A program made the translations under genes and the position numbers. 64,000 bases of DNA, taken from NCBI GenBank assembly GCA_964425755.1, contig CAYRNY010000009.1, positions 1-64,000 on the forward strand, written 5' to 3'. Every line of letters starts with the position of its first letter. The stretch's first letter is position 1. A model generated the notes under the pieces. That model was not told the origin of the DNA, did no database searches, and saw only the letters and a program-made list of their open reading frames with translations. Source of the stretch: CAYRNY01 sp964425755 (GTDB lineage Bacteria > Chloroflexota > Anaerolineae > Aggregatilineales > Aggregatilineaceae). Shown piece after piece: positions 41,231 to 50,306 of this stretch.

Positions 41231-42343
41231 CTACGCAACCTGGAACTTGCCGTCCTTATAGAACAACGTGCCGTCGATCCAGATCTCGCCGCCCTGCTGC
41301 ATGTCGTGCACGATGTCCCAATGGATCGTGCTCTTGTTCACGCCGCCGGCCTTGGCGATGCCCTCGCCCAGCGCCATGTGGATCGTGCCGCCGATCTTCT
41401 CGTCGAACAGCGTCTCGCCGGTGAACTCCTGAATCCCGTAATTCGTGCCGATCGCAAATTCGCCGATGCGCCGCGCGCCCTCGTCGGTGTCGAGCTGTGA
41501 GAGCAAAAACGCCTCGTCCTTTGCGGCATGCGCTTCGGTCACGACGCCATCTTGGATCGTTAGTTCCACCCCCTCGACGCGTCGCCCCATGTAGTTCGTC
41601 GGGAAGCTGAACGCGATCCGCCCGTTCATCGAGTCTTCGATCGGCGCGGTGAAGATCTCACCATCAGGGAAGTTGCGCACGCCGTGCGAGTTGATCCACT
41701 TCCGCCCGCCGAACGCGAACGTCAGGTCGACCCCAGGCCCCTTGATCTCGGCGTGTTGTTTGCCCGCCAGCCACTCGACCAGCCGCGCCTGTTTGTCGCG
41801 CAGACCGGACCAGTAGGCGACCGGGTCCTCGTGGTGCAGCCCGCACGCGCGGTACATAAACTCGGTGTAATCGTGCAGGCTCATGCCCGCTTCTTGCGCC
41901 CCGGCTTCGGTCGGCCACGCGGAGATATTCCAGCGCAGGTCGTCATCTGCGCAGCGTTTGAGGTACAGCTCCGACAGCGGGCGGCGGCCCTTCTGAAAGC
42001 GCGCCATCGTCTCCGGCGCGACGCGTGCAAACTGTTTGGTGTTGGTCGGCGCGATGATGCTGAAGATCATGTCGGCCTCGCGGTAGCGCGTCAGCGTGCC
42101 GGGGTCGATGAAGTCGAACTGGGCGTCGGTGTGCGCGTGGCGTACGAAGACGTTGGTCAGGTTCGGCAGCCCGATCATGGGAACCGGGTGCCCGCCGCGA
42201 TCCAGGATCTCCGCGACCAACGTCTCGACCAGCGGCGCGGCTTCGGTACTGGCGTTCACCAGCACGTAGTCTTCAGGCTGCACGGGGCGGCAATAACCGG
42301 CCAGCACGCGCGCCAGCTTTGGGGCAAAATCGTAGGTCTGCAT
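41231..42343 (-). CDS. M29 family aminopeptidase (paralogue 1)
   Basis: Dimetal exopeptidase of 370 residues, related to the thermophilic AmpT/PepS enzymes. The C-terminal catalytic half shows the metal-binding pattern: NFPDGEIFTAPIEDS (Glu), RRIGEFAIGTNYGI (Glu), GGTIHMALGEG (His) and STIHWDIVHDM (His, Asp). The N-terminal domain (FAPKLARVLAGYCRPVQPED then STEAAPLVETL, ILDRGGHPVPMI) is shared by the other three copies in the window. AAAGGAG precedes the ATG at 42343. A promoter lies at 42381-42409. Peptide catabolism in the cytoplasm is the likely role. Confidence 0.94.
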   Translation of the reverse strand: MQTYDFAPKLARVLAGYCRPVQPEDYVLVNASTEAAPLVETLVAEILDRGGHPVPMIGLPNLTNVFVRHAHTDAQFDFIDPGTLTRYREADMIFSIIAPTNTKQFARVAPETMARFQKGRRPLSELYLKRCADDDLRWNISAWPTEAGAQEAGMSLHDYTEFMYRACGLHHEDPVAYWSGLRDKQARLVEWLAGKQHAEIKGPGVDLTFAFGGRKWINSHGVRNFPDGEIFTAPIEDSMNGRIAFSFPTNYMGRRVEGVELTIQDGVVTEAHAAKDEAFLLSQLDTDEGARRIGEFAIGTNYGIQEFTGETLFDEKIGGTIHMALGEGIAKAGGVNKSTIHWDIVHDMQQGGEIWIDGTLFYKDGKFQVA

Positions 42344-42380
42344 GGCGTAAGCGCTCCTTTGTAGCATAATTCACGTTTTA

Positions 42381-42409
42381 ATCATAATGTATTGGTTAAA
42401 TAAAATCAA
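42381..42409 (-). promoter_or_regulatory. promoter of M29 paralogue 1
   Basis: On the minus strand TTGATT (plus 42404-42409) and TATGAT (plus 42381-42386) are separated by exactly 17 bases in an AT-rich stretch. It predicts a transcript start about 30 bases before the ATG at 42343. Confidence 0.5.
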
Positions 42410-42462
42410 CATATTGGTTTGATATTGTTTATGCTGGATGTGGCGATTGCGGCAGAACAGCA

Positions 42463-42492
42463 AACCGCGCCCCGGTCCAGATGGGCGCGGTT
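42463..42492 (-). terminator. stem-loop after the membrane-protein gene
   Basis: AACCGCGCCC (42463-42472) pairs with GGGCGCGGTT (42483-42492). It follows the stop codon of the minus-strand gene by 35 bases; the flank is TGCTG rather than T-rich. Probable terminator. Confidence 0.5.
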
Positions 42493-42527
42493 CGGTGGGA
42501 ATGGTGCTTGCTTGCGCTGGCGCGGCG

Positions 42528-43301
42528 TTACGTCCCCTGGTCGATGATGCGGGACCGGCTATAGCCTTTCGCGTCGCGGTAGCGCACGCACTTCTCGCCG
42601 AAGACACGCGCGGACTTGTAGAAGTCGGGTTCGGCGCGGCGGTGTGCTTCGTATTCGACATACGGCCCGATGCGTTCCCAGACCTTCGCCACCGGCGGGC
42701 TGAGCCACTCGACAAGGTCGTCTTCCAGTTCCCAATAATGCTCTTCGACGTAGCCCAGGAAATCCAGGCTATTGAGCACGCGCTTCAGATACCAGTGGCC
42801 GGGCGGAAGCTCGTGTGCCCAGTCCGGCGGCGTTGCTTTGAGCTGCGCCATGAACGCGCGCAGCCATTCCACGCGCGCCTCGCGGTCCGCGCCGGGGTCG
42901 AGCGGTTCGATGTTGAGGATGATCCAGCGCCGCGCGGCGGTCTCTTCGGGGTCGGTGATGCGCCCGAAGATGTCCTTGTACATGTTGAACGCGGCCTCGG
43001 CAGCGACCAGCGTACCCTGCATCTCGCTGTCGATGTACTCTTTGGCGACGAACACCGCGCCGCCGATCACCACCGCGAGGCTTGCCAGCCCGGCCAGCCC
43101 TTCCAGCACGCCCCAGTCGAACTGTTCGCGCGTGGTTTCGGGGCCGGTGATCGCGACCATCGCCGCGATCCCCAGGCCCACGATGAGCACGGCCAGGGCG
43201 AGCGACGACAGCCCGTACCGGATCAGGCGCTGCTTGGTGCGCTGGCGGATCGCTTCGGGATCAAAGCGGCGTTCGTAGCGCTTGGCGTTTGCATGTGGCA
43301 T
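42528..43301 (-). CDS. membrane protein, DUF4760-like, unknown function
   Basis: 257 residues. Two helices (LSSLALAVLIVGLGIAAMVA and GLASLAVVIGGAVFVAKEYI) are followed by a soluble domain of about 170 residues: FNMYKDIFGRITDPEETAAR, LKRVLNSLDFLGYVEEHYWE, EWLSPPVAKVWERIGPYVEY and EPDFYKSARVFGEKCVRYRD. The soluble part recalls DUF4760-like sequences of unknown role, which often sit behind membrane helices. The N-terminus is Arg/Lys-rich and may bind DNA or lipid. Separate transcript. Confidence 0.65.
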   Translation of the reverse strand: MPHANAKRYERRFDPEAIRQRTKQRLIRYGLSSLALAVLIVGLGIAAMVAITGPETTREQFDWGVLEGLAGLASLAVVIGGAVFVAKEYIDSEMQGTLVAAEAAFNMYKDIFGRITDPEETAARRWIILNIEPLDPGADREARVEWLRAFMAQLKATPPDWAHELPPGHWYLKRVLNSLDFLGYVEEHYWELEDDLVEWLSPPVAKVWERIGPYVEYEAHRRAEPDFYKSARVFGEKCVRYRDAKGYSRSRIIDQGT

Positions 43302-43407
43302 CGTGTTGCTCCCTGTTGGCTAAGCGTGTGGCGTCCCTCGGATCGCACCTCTTGTTTCGATGCTCTCATTATGGCGGCAAATCCCGTGACGCAAAAGCGA
43401 CGCATGG

Positions 43408-44289
43408 TTATCGTTGTGGCTCACTGTCGCTGCTGAGCAACTGCGCGATAAACGGTTCCAGTTCGCGCGCGATGCGTGCGTGCCCGGCGGCGGTGGGGTG
43501 GTTGTCCAGTGGCGATATCTGCTCGTCCAGCGACGGCATCGTGATCGTGTAGACGGTATGTCCCGCGTCCCGCACCATCTGGACCAGGCGCTCGTTGTTG
43601 AAGCCGAGCAACGTCACTCGCGAGTCGGATACGATCGTCTCGACCATCGCCAGGAACATCGCGGGATCGCGTTTGTCTTCGTAGACCTTAACGGTCATGT
43701 CCGGGTGTTGCGCCACCCACACCAGGAAATCCATGTAACGCAGCGCGACGAGGGGCGGGGGCTTATTTTTAGGTTCCTTACCCAGCTCAAACGACGGCAT
43801 ATCGTCATTTTCGAAGATCAGGTAGAGCACGTGGTCCATCGAGTCCGGGACGTACTCCGCCAACGTCTGCGCCACTTGTTCGGCGTTATTGCCGTACTGA
43901 GCGTAACTGTGGAAACACGCCTGAGAGAACTCCCGCGCCAGCAGGTTGATCCAGATGTCGGAGTCGCCGACCATCGGTCCCCACACGAACGAATCACCGA
44001 TCACGGCGATATGCGTCGTGCAATCCGGCGCGTTGTCCGGCACAACGCGGAAGCCCTGCGCGTTGATTGTGGCCGTCCACCCGTTGGCGTATTCGTGTCG
44101 TCCTTCCGGCATGCGGACCAGGCTGCAATCGTCGGTCGCACACTGCAGCCGCTCCGCCATCTGGTAATCATCTGTCAGGTAACGCAGGCCCAGCGGATCG
44201 TACAGTTCGGGGATAACGAGGATCGGCAGCAAGGCCAGCCCCACGCGTAGCGCGATCCGGTACAGCCGTGTCGTCCAGCGAACTGACAA
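43408..44289 (-). CDS. SGNH-hydrolase-like membrane-anchored protein
   Basis: 293 residues. An N-terminal helix (RIALRVGLALLPILVIPELY) anchors an extracytoplasmic SGNH/GDSL-type domain. The nucleophile block is HIAVIGDSFVWGPMV (Ser about 99) and the catalytic Asp/His block DNHPTAAGHARIARE (about 267-281). The protein is likely an esterase or acetyl-transfer partner acting on surface glycans, in keeping with the GT39 and epimerase genes nearby. The next gene upstream is 127 bases away. Confidence 0.8.
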   Translation of the reverse strand: MSVRWTTRLYRIALRVGLALLPILVIPELYDPLGLRYLTDDYQMAERLQCATDDCSLVRMPEGRHEYANGWTATINAQGFRVVPDNAPDCTTHIAVIGDSFVWGPMVGDSDIWINLLAREFSQACFHSYAQYGNNAEQVAQTLAEYVPDSMDHVLYLIFENDDMPSFELGKEPKNKPPPLVALRYMDFLVWVAQHPDMTVKVYEDKRDPAMFLAMVETIVSDSRVTLLGFNNERLVQMVRDAGHTVYTITMPSLDEQISPLDNHPTAAGHARIARELEPFIAQLLSSDSEPQR

Positions 44290-44415
44290 GCCTTTTGCCT
44301 CCGCAATTCACTATCACTTGTTGAGCAGTCCTCATTGTACTCGCATTCGACATCCGGTGAAACCGGGTAACATGCCGGCCCAGGCAGTTAGCAGATGAAC
44401 GTGCCTCCGCGGCGC

Positions 44416-46542
44416 TCACCCTGCTGCGCCGGGCGAGGGACCTGGGGAGAACGGATCGCGCGGAACGTAGTACAACAACAGCGCCTTGCCCTCCGGCACG
44501 CGCGGGCTGGGCGTGCCCTGCACAGGGCGCGTGCCGAACGTCGCCGCCAGCAGCGCGAGCACGTCCCGTTCCCCCGGCTCGACGAAAAACGCATGCGGCA
44601 CGTCGCGGCGCAGGCTGTGCAGCAGGATGGGCGTGATCGCATCCGGCGCGTGGACCTGCACCACCAGCCCATCGGTGAGAAAATCCGCGAAATGTTGCGC
44701 GTCGCGCTGTGGCAGCAGGCGCGTGCCGACCAGGTGCACGAACGTCACACGCGGGAAGTCCGCCGCGCGCAGCAACGCATCTTCCGCGTCCGCGCTGGGG
44801 AACTCCCGCACCTCGGCATTGAAGCGATCCAGGTGCGGGCCGAAGTAATACACACCCTGTCCCGCCGCGATGCCCACACCCAGCAGCAGCACCAGCGTCG
44901 CCAGGACACGCGATGCACGCTGCCGGTCCCGCAGCAGCGCCGCGAGCACGGGAAAGCCGGTCAGGGCCAGTGTGTGCCGCAGCCCGACCGCGATCAGCAG
45001 CGCCAGCGCGGGGAACGCCAGCACAAATCGCGCCGAGACCGCGCTCTCAACCAGCAGCGCGTTGCCCGCCAGCGTGGCGAGCACCCATCCCGGCAGCAGA
45101 ATCCCCGGCTCCCGCCAGCGCCAGAGCGCGATCACCGCGCCCAGCAGCAGCAGCGGCACCAGCCATTCCAACACCAGCGGGTGCCGCCCACCGTAGTACA
45201 AGTAATAGTGGAAGACCGTGTTCTCCGGCGCGTGGACCAGGTGCAGCAGCGCGTGCCAGAAATGCCGCGCGCGTGTTGTGAGGTTGTCCGGCTCGCGTTC
45301 ATAGGACCAGTAGAGATCGTTGTATCCGGCCTTGTCCATCCGGTCGGTGAACGGGAAATCAACCCCCAGCAGCGTGTAATACAGCGGTGCCGCGACCAGC
45401 GCGAACGCCAGCGCCGCGATCAACACGCCCCGTAGCGGGGAACGCGGTCGCCACGCGAGCATGCCGAACGCCAGCCACGCCGCTGCCAGCGCCGGGTAGA
45501 TCAGCCGCCCCCCTTCGTAGAAATATTGCGCCAGGCCGAGCATTGCCCCGGCCAGCGCCCAATCGATCCGGCGGCGGGTGCGCAGCCCGCGCGCCATGCA
45601 CGCCAGCGCCAGCGTCCCGAACAGCGGGTCGGCGATGTTGTTCAGTGCCAGGCGGCTGTAATGCAGGTGCGGCGGGAAGGCCAGCAGCACCAGCGCCCCG
45701 GCCAGCGCGGTCGTGCGGTCGAAGAGCTGGCGTCCGAGCCAGTACGTCGCGGGGACGGTCAGCGCGCCCAGGACCGCGCTAAACGCCCGCAGTCCTAACA
45801 GGTTGCGCCCGAAGATGTCTACCGCGAGCTTCTGGCCGTAGGAAAATAGGAACGGAAACGAGGCCGTCGTCGGCATCGGCTCCAGCAGGCGCAAATCGGG
45901 GAAGAGGCGCGCGTAGTTCACGCCCAGCACAAAATGCGCTTCGTCCACCAGCACGTGGATCGAGTCGCCGAGCCGGTACAGGCGCAGCGCCAGCGCCGCA
46001 GCGGTCAGCGCCAGCAGCAGCGCGATCTCACCTGCCACGCGGTATGTGGATTCGCGCGAGCGGTGCGCCCGTGAAAACAGCGGCGGCACGCCCCCCAATC
46101 CGACCGCCACCAGCGCGATCCCTGTGCCGAACAGCGCGAGCTGTGCTGCCGGGTGTACGCTGTGCAGCGCGTCGATGCCGGTCCAGCGCCCGTTGGTCTC
46201 CGCGAGCACCAGCAGCGCCAGCATGCCCGGCGCGAGGAACAGCCACGCCCACCGGGGTCGCAGCGGCAGCAGGGGGCCGGGACGGTGCGGCGGCGCGGTC
46301 AGGACGTGGCGCGCCAGGGCCAGCGCGACAACCAGCAGCAGCGCCCCTGCCAGCGCCCACCACGGCGCGGACGGATCGTAGAAGTTCTGCGGGCCGCCGG
46401 GCGTGGGCCGGTAATGTATCAACGCGCGGCCCTGCGGGCGGAAGTGGTACGCGCTGAGCGCCATGCATCCCGCTGCCGCCAGCGCGATCACCGCCGCCAG
46501 TGTGCCGCGCCAACGCGCGATCGAGGCCCGGAACCGCTGCAT
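44416..46542 (-). CDS. GT39-type membrane glycosyltransferase (PMT/ArnT-like)
   Basis: 708 residues with about 12-14 transmembrane helices. Signature block near residues 185-260: ALALRLYRLGDSIHVLVDEA, HFVLGVNYA, then FFSYGQKLAVDIFGRNLLGL-like sequence and YWLGRQLFDRTTALAGALVL. The acidic LVDEAHF corresponds to the catalytic DE/DD of lipid-linked-sugar transferases. The C-terminal 200 residues form a soluble domain after the last helix (QGVYYFGPHLDRFNAEVREF). The enzyme likely adds a sugar from a polyprenyl phosphate carrier to protein or lipid outside the membrane. The sugar-nucleotide epimerase stop codon touches its ATG, so the genes are coupled. Confidence 0.85.
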   Translation of the reverse strand: MQRFRASIARWRGTLAAVIALAAAGCMALSAYHFRPQGRALIHYRPTPGGPQNFYDPSAPWWALAGALLLVVALALARHVLTAPPHRPGPLLPLRPRWAWLFLAPGMLALLVLAETNGRWTGIDALHSVHPAAQLALFGTGIALVAVGLGGVPPLFSRAHRSRESTYRVAGEIALLLALTAAALALRLYRLGDSIHVLVDEAHFVLGVNYARLFPDLRLLEPMPTTASFPFLFSYGQKLAVDIFGRNLLGLRAFSAVLGALTVPATYWLGRQLFDRTTALAGALVLLAFPPHLHYSRLALNNIADPLFGTLALACMARGLRTRRRIDWALAGAMLGLAQYFYEGGRLIYPALAAAWLAFGMLAWRPRSPLRGVLIAALAFALVAAPLYYTLLGVDFPFTDRMDKAGYNDLYWSYEREPDNLTTRARHFWHALLHLVHAPENTVFHYYLYYGGRHPLVLEWLVPLLLLGAVIALWRWREPGILLPGWVLATLAGNALLVESAVSARFVLAFPALALLIAVGLRHTLALTGFPVLAALLRDRQRASRVLATLVLLLGVGIAAGQGVYYFGPHLDRFNAEVREFPSADAEDALLRAADFPRVTFVHLVGTRLLPQRDAQHFADFLTDGLVVQVHAPDAITPILLHSLRRDVPHAFFVEPGERDVLALLAATFGTRPVQGTPSPRVPEGKALLLYYVPRDPFSPGPSPGAAG

Positions 46543-47505
46543 CTAGCCGCCCGTTTCGCGCTTCCAGGCCCGGAACCAGTCCCACGTCCGCGCGAGTCCT
46601 TCCTCAACGCGCGTCTCCGGCGCAAAGTCGAGCAGTTCGCGGGCCAGCGTGTTATCGCAGTACGTGATCGGCGGGTCGCTGGGCGGCGTCGGCACGTCGC
46701 GCGTGTTGAGCGCCAGGCCGGACAGGTCCTGGATCGTGTCGATGAAGGCCCGCAGCGAGACCGGCGCGCCCACGCCGAGGTTGATCACGGCGTAGCCCAG
46801 CGGGCGCTCCAGTGCCGCGATCACGCCCTGCACCGTGTCGTCGATGTAGGTCCAGTCGCGGTGGATATCGCCGCCGTTGAAGACCGGGATCACCGTGCCA
46901 TCGAGCAGCGCTTCCATGATGCGCATCGGCATCATATCCGGTCGCCCCGCCGGACCGTACACGTTGAAGAAGCGCAGCGCCGTGACGTTCAGCCCGTGCA
47001 GATGGTGGTAGGTATGGCCCAGCAGTTCGGCGGCGCGTTTGCTGGCCGGGTAGGCCGCCAGCGGGCGGTCGCACGGGTCGCTTTCCACAAACGGCAGGCG
47101 CTCCGTCTTGCCGTATACCGACGACGTCGACGCCTGGACAAAGACCTCGACGCCGTGCCGCTGCGCCGCTTCCAGCAGGTTCAGCGACCCGTTGAGGTTC
47201 ACGTCAAGGTAGAGCGCCGGCTGGCGCACGCTCTCGCGCACGCCCGCCATCGCTGCCATGTGCGCCACGCGCCGGATGTCGTGCTGCGCGAACAGCGCAT
47301 CAACCGCTGCCGTGTCGCGGATGTCCCCCTCTACCACCGTGCAGGCGGGGAACGGGGCCAGTTGGGCTGCGTTGCGCCGCTTGATCGCCGGGTCGTAATA
47401 GTCGTTGAAGTTGTCGATCACGACCACCGTCTCGCCGCGTGCCAGCAGCGCCCGCGCCAGGTTGCTGCCGATGAATCCCGCGCCACCCGTCACTAAAATC
47501 GCCAT
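46543..47505 (-). CDS. NAD-dependent UDP-sugar epimerase (glucuronate 4-epimerase-like)
   Basis: 320 residues, extended SDR family. NAD-binding GGAGFIGSNLARALL (about 7-21), FNDYYDPAIKRRN (typical of glucuronate epimerases), STSSVYGKTERLPF and the active-site YPASKRAAELLGHTYHHLHG (Tyr-x3-Lys), followed by RFFNVYGPAGRPDMM and RDWTYIDDTVQGV. It supplies an activated sugar to envelope polysaccharide, consistent with its coupling to the GT39 gene. AAAGGATC upstream of 47505 sets the start; the earlier frame from 47559 is rejected. Confidence 0.92.
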   Translation of the reverse strand: MAILVTGGAGFIGSNLARALLARGETVVVIDNFNDYYDPAIKRRNAAQLAPFPACTVVEGDIRDTAAVDALFAQHDIRRVAHMAAMAGVRESVRQPALYLDVNLNGSLNLLEAAQRHGVEVFVQASTSSVYGKTERLPFVESDPCDRPLAAYPASKRAAELLGHTYHHLHGLNVTALRFFNVYGPAGRPDMMPMRIMEALLDGTVIPVFNGGDIHRDWTYIDDTVQGVIAALERPLGYAVINLGVGAPVSLRAFIDTIQDLSGLALNTRDVPTPPSDPPITYCDNTLARELLDFAPETRVEEGLARTWDWFRAWKRETGG

Positions 47506-47555
47506 TCTAAACGCTCGATCCTTTCGCTGAAATGATCGCTGTGCTGCGCGTCCCG

Positions 47556-48176
47556 TCACCGGCTGACCGTGCCCTGCACCTCGAACACACCGTCCTCTAC
47601 CCGCAGCGACTGCTGGTAGAACACAACATCCCCGGGCAGGTCCCGCAGCGGCCCGATCAAGAGGTCTTCAAACTGCGCGCTGACCATCTGCGTCACGAAA
47701 TCCGGCACGCGCACGCCGCTGAGGTCCACCGAGGCGATATCGAACTCGAAATCGCCCGTCGCCGAGATACGCGGCTCGATCTCCACCGCGACGGGAAACG
47801 TCATCACGCCGGGGTCAAGCTCGCCGTAGAACGTGATCAGCCCGTCGTCCAGCCCCACCTGCATGTTGTTGAACGGAAAGACGTGCCCGTGCTCGTCGGC
47901 GAAGGCTTGACCTTCCAGCGCCATCCACGACGACAATTGCTGCTCGTTGAACTGCATCCAGAACCAGCCTTGACTGCGCGCCATGTTGACGGTGTTATCC
48001 AGCGCGACCTCGAATTCATTCGCCTGCGTCCGGGATGGCTGAAATGACCCGGATAACGGCGGGGTCGGGGCCTGCGTGTTGACCACGTACACCACGCCAC
48101 CCACCGCCACGCAGCACAGCAACGGGATCAGCACGAGCGCCAGGCAGCAGCCGCCACAGCTTTCAAACATGCGCAT
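47556..48176 (-). CDS. membrane-anchored exported protein, unknown
   Basis: 206 residues. A cysteine-rich N-terminal helix (CGGCCLALVLIPLLCCVAVG, about 7-26) is followed by an exported beta-rich domain: FNEQQLSSWMALEGQAFADE, MQVGLDDGLITFYGELDPGV, TFPVAVEIEPRISATGDFEF, ending DGVFEVQGTV. The alternating hydrophobic strands and paired amphipathic sheet recall lipid-binding LmeA/DUF2140-like proteins, but this is only a similarity of pattern. Stands 51 bases upstream of the epimerase and may share its transcript. Confidence 0.7.
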   Translation of the reverse strand: MRMFESCGGCCLALVLIPLLCCVAVGGVVYVVNTQAPTPPLSGSFQPSRTQANEFEVALDNTVNMARSQGWFWMQFNEQQLSSWMALEGQAFADEHGHVFPFNNMQVGLDDGLITFYGELDPGVMTFPVAVEIEPRISATGDFEFDIASVDLSGVRVPDFVTQMVSAQFEDLLIGPLRDLPGDVVFYQQSLRVEDGVFEVQGTVSR

Positions 48177-48370
48177 CTCTCCTCTTGAGCCAGGCCCGGA
48201 ACATGGTGATCATTGTACCACTGCCGCGACCTGTGCCCAATGCGCGCGGTATACGGGATCGATACGTTCCAGCGCTGCCGGTGCACTCGTTGGCGCGTGC
48301 CGCTTGCAGGTGCGGCAAAACACGCGTATGGTTAACATAAGCGATACCACGCACCGATGGGGATGGATGC

Positions 48371-48859
48371 ATGTACAACGACGAATCAGACGTGAGCCGG
48401 GGCGCTGTGGTCTGGCCGCTGCTGTTCCTGGTCTACCTGTTTCTGGTTGCCAATAACCTGTTTACCGGCATGTTCAACGAGTTGCAGGACCGCGCCGGGC
48501 ACACCTACCGCCCGGAGGACGGGGCCGATATCGGCGAAGCGGTCGCAGCGCTGCTGTTCACTGCCGGGCCGCTGCTGGGGTGGCTGTGGTGGCGGCGCGG
48601 GAACGCGGACGCGCTGGCCCAGATCGGCGGCGGGGAACGGCTGATCGTGCGGCTGCTGGTCGCGCTGGTGGGCGCGGCGACGCTGCGTAACATGCTTGTG
48701 CTGGCGCTGCGGCTGGACGCCATGCCGGACGCGATCGAGATCGCGATCCTGGGCATGCAGATCGCGGCAAGCGTGATCCTGATCGGCGGTGGGCTGAGCC
48801 TGCTCAACCGCAATCTGCAGGATGGGCCGGACACACCCCTGGACGATTCAAGCCGCTGA
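48371..48859 (+). CDS. membrane protein with four helices, unknown
   Basis: 162 residues: helices at about 15-33 (LLFLVYLFLVANNLF), 55-75 (VAALLFTAGPLLGWLWWRR), 88-108 (RLIVRLLVALVGAATLRNML) and 122-142 (IEIAILGMQIAASVILIGGG). No conserved catalytic residue is visible. Divergent from the exported-protein gene on its left. Not recognised. Confidence 0.65.
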   Translation: MYNDESDVSRGAVVWPLLFLVYLFLVANNLFTGMFNELQDRAGHTYRPEDGADIGEAVAALLFTAGPLLGWLWWRRGNADALAQIGGGERLIVRLLVALVGAATLRNMLVLALRLDAMPDAIEIAILGMQIAASVILIGGGLSLLNRNLQDGPDTPLDDSSR

Positions 48860-48952
48860 CCGCGCGTTGGCAGGCAGCGGTCGCGGCGTTACACTTGCCG
48901 CCAGCGTTTAGACTGTTGTCACCGGTCAATTCTTAAGAGGAGCTGCAGCTAT

Positions 48953-50059
48953 ATGTATGAAGATTTTGCCCCCAAACTCGCCCGCGTGCTGACCGAGTAC
49001 TCGCGCCCGGTCAACCCCGGCGACTACGTCTTGATCCGCGCCGAAGCCGAGGCGATGCCGCTGATCGAGGCGTTGTACGAAGCCGTGCTGCGGCGCGGCG
49101 GCCACCCGGAAGTGCAGATGCTGCTGCCGCGCCTGAGCGAGATCCTGGTGCGCGACGGCAGCGAGGAACAACTGCGCTACGGCAGCCCGAAGGCGAACTT
49201 CCTGATCGAAAACGTAGACGTGATGTACTCGATCTACGCCGAGTCCAACCCTAAGAACCTCAGCGGGTACCCGTCGGAGAAGGTCGCCCAACGCTTTGAA
49301 GGGCGGCGGGCGTGGCTGGAAACGTACCACCGCCGCTTTGCCGATGGCACGTTGCGCTGGGCGATCAGCGCGTGGCCGTCGGCGGGCATGGCGCAGCAGG
49401 CGGACATGGGCTTGCTGGCCTATACCGACTTCATCTACAAGGCGTGCGCGTTCGATACGGATGATCCCGTCGCGCACTGGGTCGCGTTCCGCGAGCGGCA
49501 GGACCGGCTCGTGAGCTGGCTGAACGGCAAACAGCACGCCGAGGTGACCGGGCCGGGGATCGAGTTATCGTTTGACTTCGTCGGGCGCAAGTGGATCAAC
49601 GCGCATGGCGACCTGAACTTCCCTGACGGCGAGATCTACACCGGGCCGGTCGAGGATTCAGTCAATGGGCATGTCGAATTCAACTATCCGACCGTGTTCG
49701 ATTATGTCGAGGTGGACGGCGTCAATCTGACGTTCAAGGGCGGCGTCGTGACGGATGCCAGCGCCGAGAAAGGCGAGGCGCACCTGCTGGCGAAACTCGA
49801 CGCGGACCCCGGCGCGCGGCGCTTGGGCGAGTTTGCGATCGGCACCAACATGGGCATCCAGCAGTTCACCGGCATGACGCTGTTCGACGAGAAGATCGGC
49901 GGCACGATCCACATGGCGTTGGGCCGCAGCATCCCGATGACGCTGGGCCAGAACAAGAGCGCCGTGCATTGGGACATGGTGCACGATATGACCCGGGGCG
50001 GTGAGATCCGCATCGACGGCGAGCTGTTTTACCAGAACGGCAAATTTGTGATCGAGTGA
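48953..50059 (+). CDS. M29 family aminopeptidase (paralogue 2)
   Basis: 368 residues, colinear with paralogue 1. It shares the N-terminal YEDFAPKLARVLTEYSRPVN and catalytic elements FPDGEIYTGPVEDSVNGHVE (Glu), RLGEFAIGTNMGIQQFTGM (Glu), IGGTIHMALGRS (His) and SAVHWDMVHDM (His/Asp). Its middle region contains ESNPKNLSGYPSEKVAQR, where the other copies have a SNTKALS-type sequence, so the substrate pocket may differ. AGGAG lies 13 bases before the ATG, ending at 48939. It is followed by a terminator, so it is a single-gene transcript. Confidence 0.94.
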   Translation: MYEDFAPKLARVLTEYSRPVNPGDYVLIRAEAEAMPLIEALYEAVLRRGGHPEVQMLLPRLSEILVRDGSEEQLRYGSPKANFLIENVDVMYSIYAESNPKNLSGYPSEKVAQRFEGRRAWLETYHRRFADGTLRWAISAWPSAGMAQQADMGLLAYTDFIYKACAFDTDDPVAHWVAFRERQDRLVSWLNGKQHAEVTGPGIELSFDFVGRKWINAHGDLNFPDGEIYTGPVEDSVNGHVEFNYPTVFDYVEVDGVNLTFKGGVVTDASAEKGEAHLLAKLDADPGARRLGEFAIGTNMGIQQFTGMTLFDEKIGGTIHMALGRSIPMTLGQNKSAVHWDMVHDMTRGGEIRIDGELFYQNGKFVIE

Positions 50060-50115
50060 GCGCGGTCCGCGCGTGCCACCCGCGCGCATCGCCAGGCCGA
50101 ACCCGCCATCCAGCG

Positions 50116-50154
50116 ACAGCAACCGGGTAGGAGACCGGTCGCTGTCTTGTTTTG
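50116..50154 (+). terminator. intrinsic terminator of M29 paralogue 2
   Basis: GACAGC-A-ACCGG (50116-50127) pairs with CCGGT-C-GCTGTC (50136-50147) with one mismatch, followed by TTGTTTT. Located 57 bases after the stop codon. Confidence 0.7.
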
Positions 50155-50306
50155 GCACTTCCCACGCGGATGAATACAATCTCGCATGGTTAATCTTATA
50201 TAAATCTTTTTAATCTCTAAACTGGACCTAATGAAGCCCTGTTAGTATCGGTAGCGTCAAGAAGCTTGTACCAACGAACCGCGAGACCACCCTCAAGGAG
50301 GGGGAC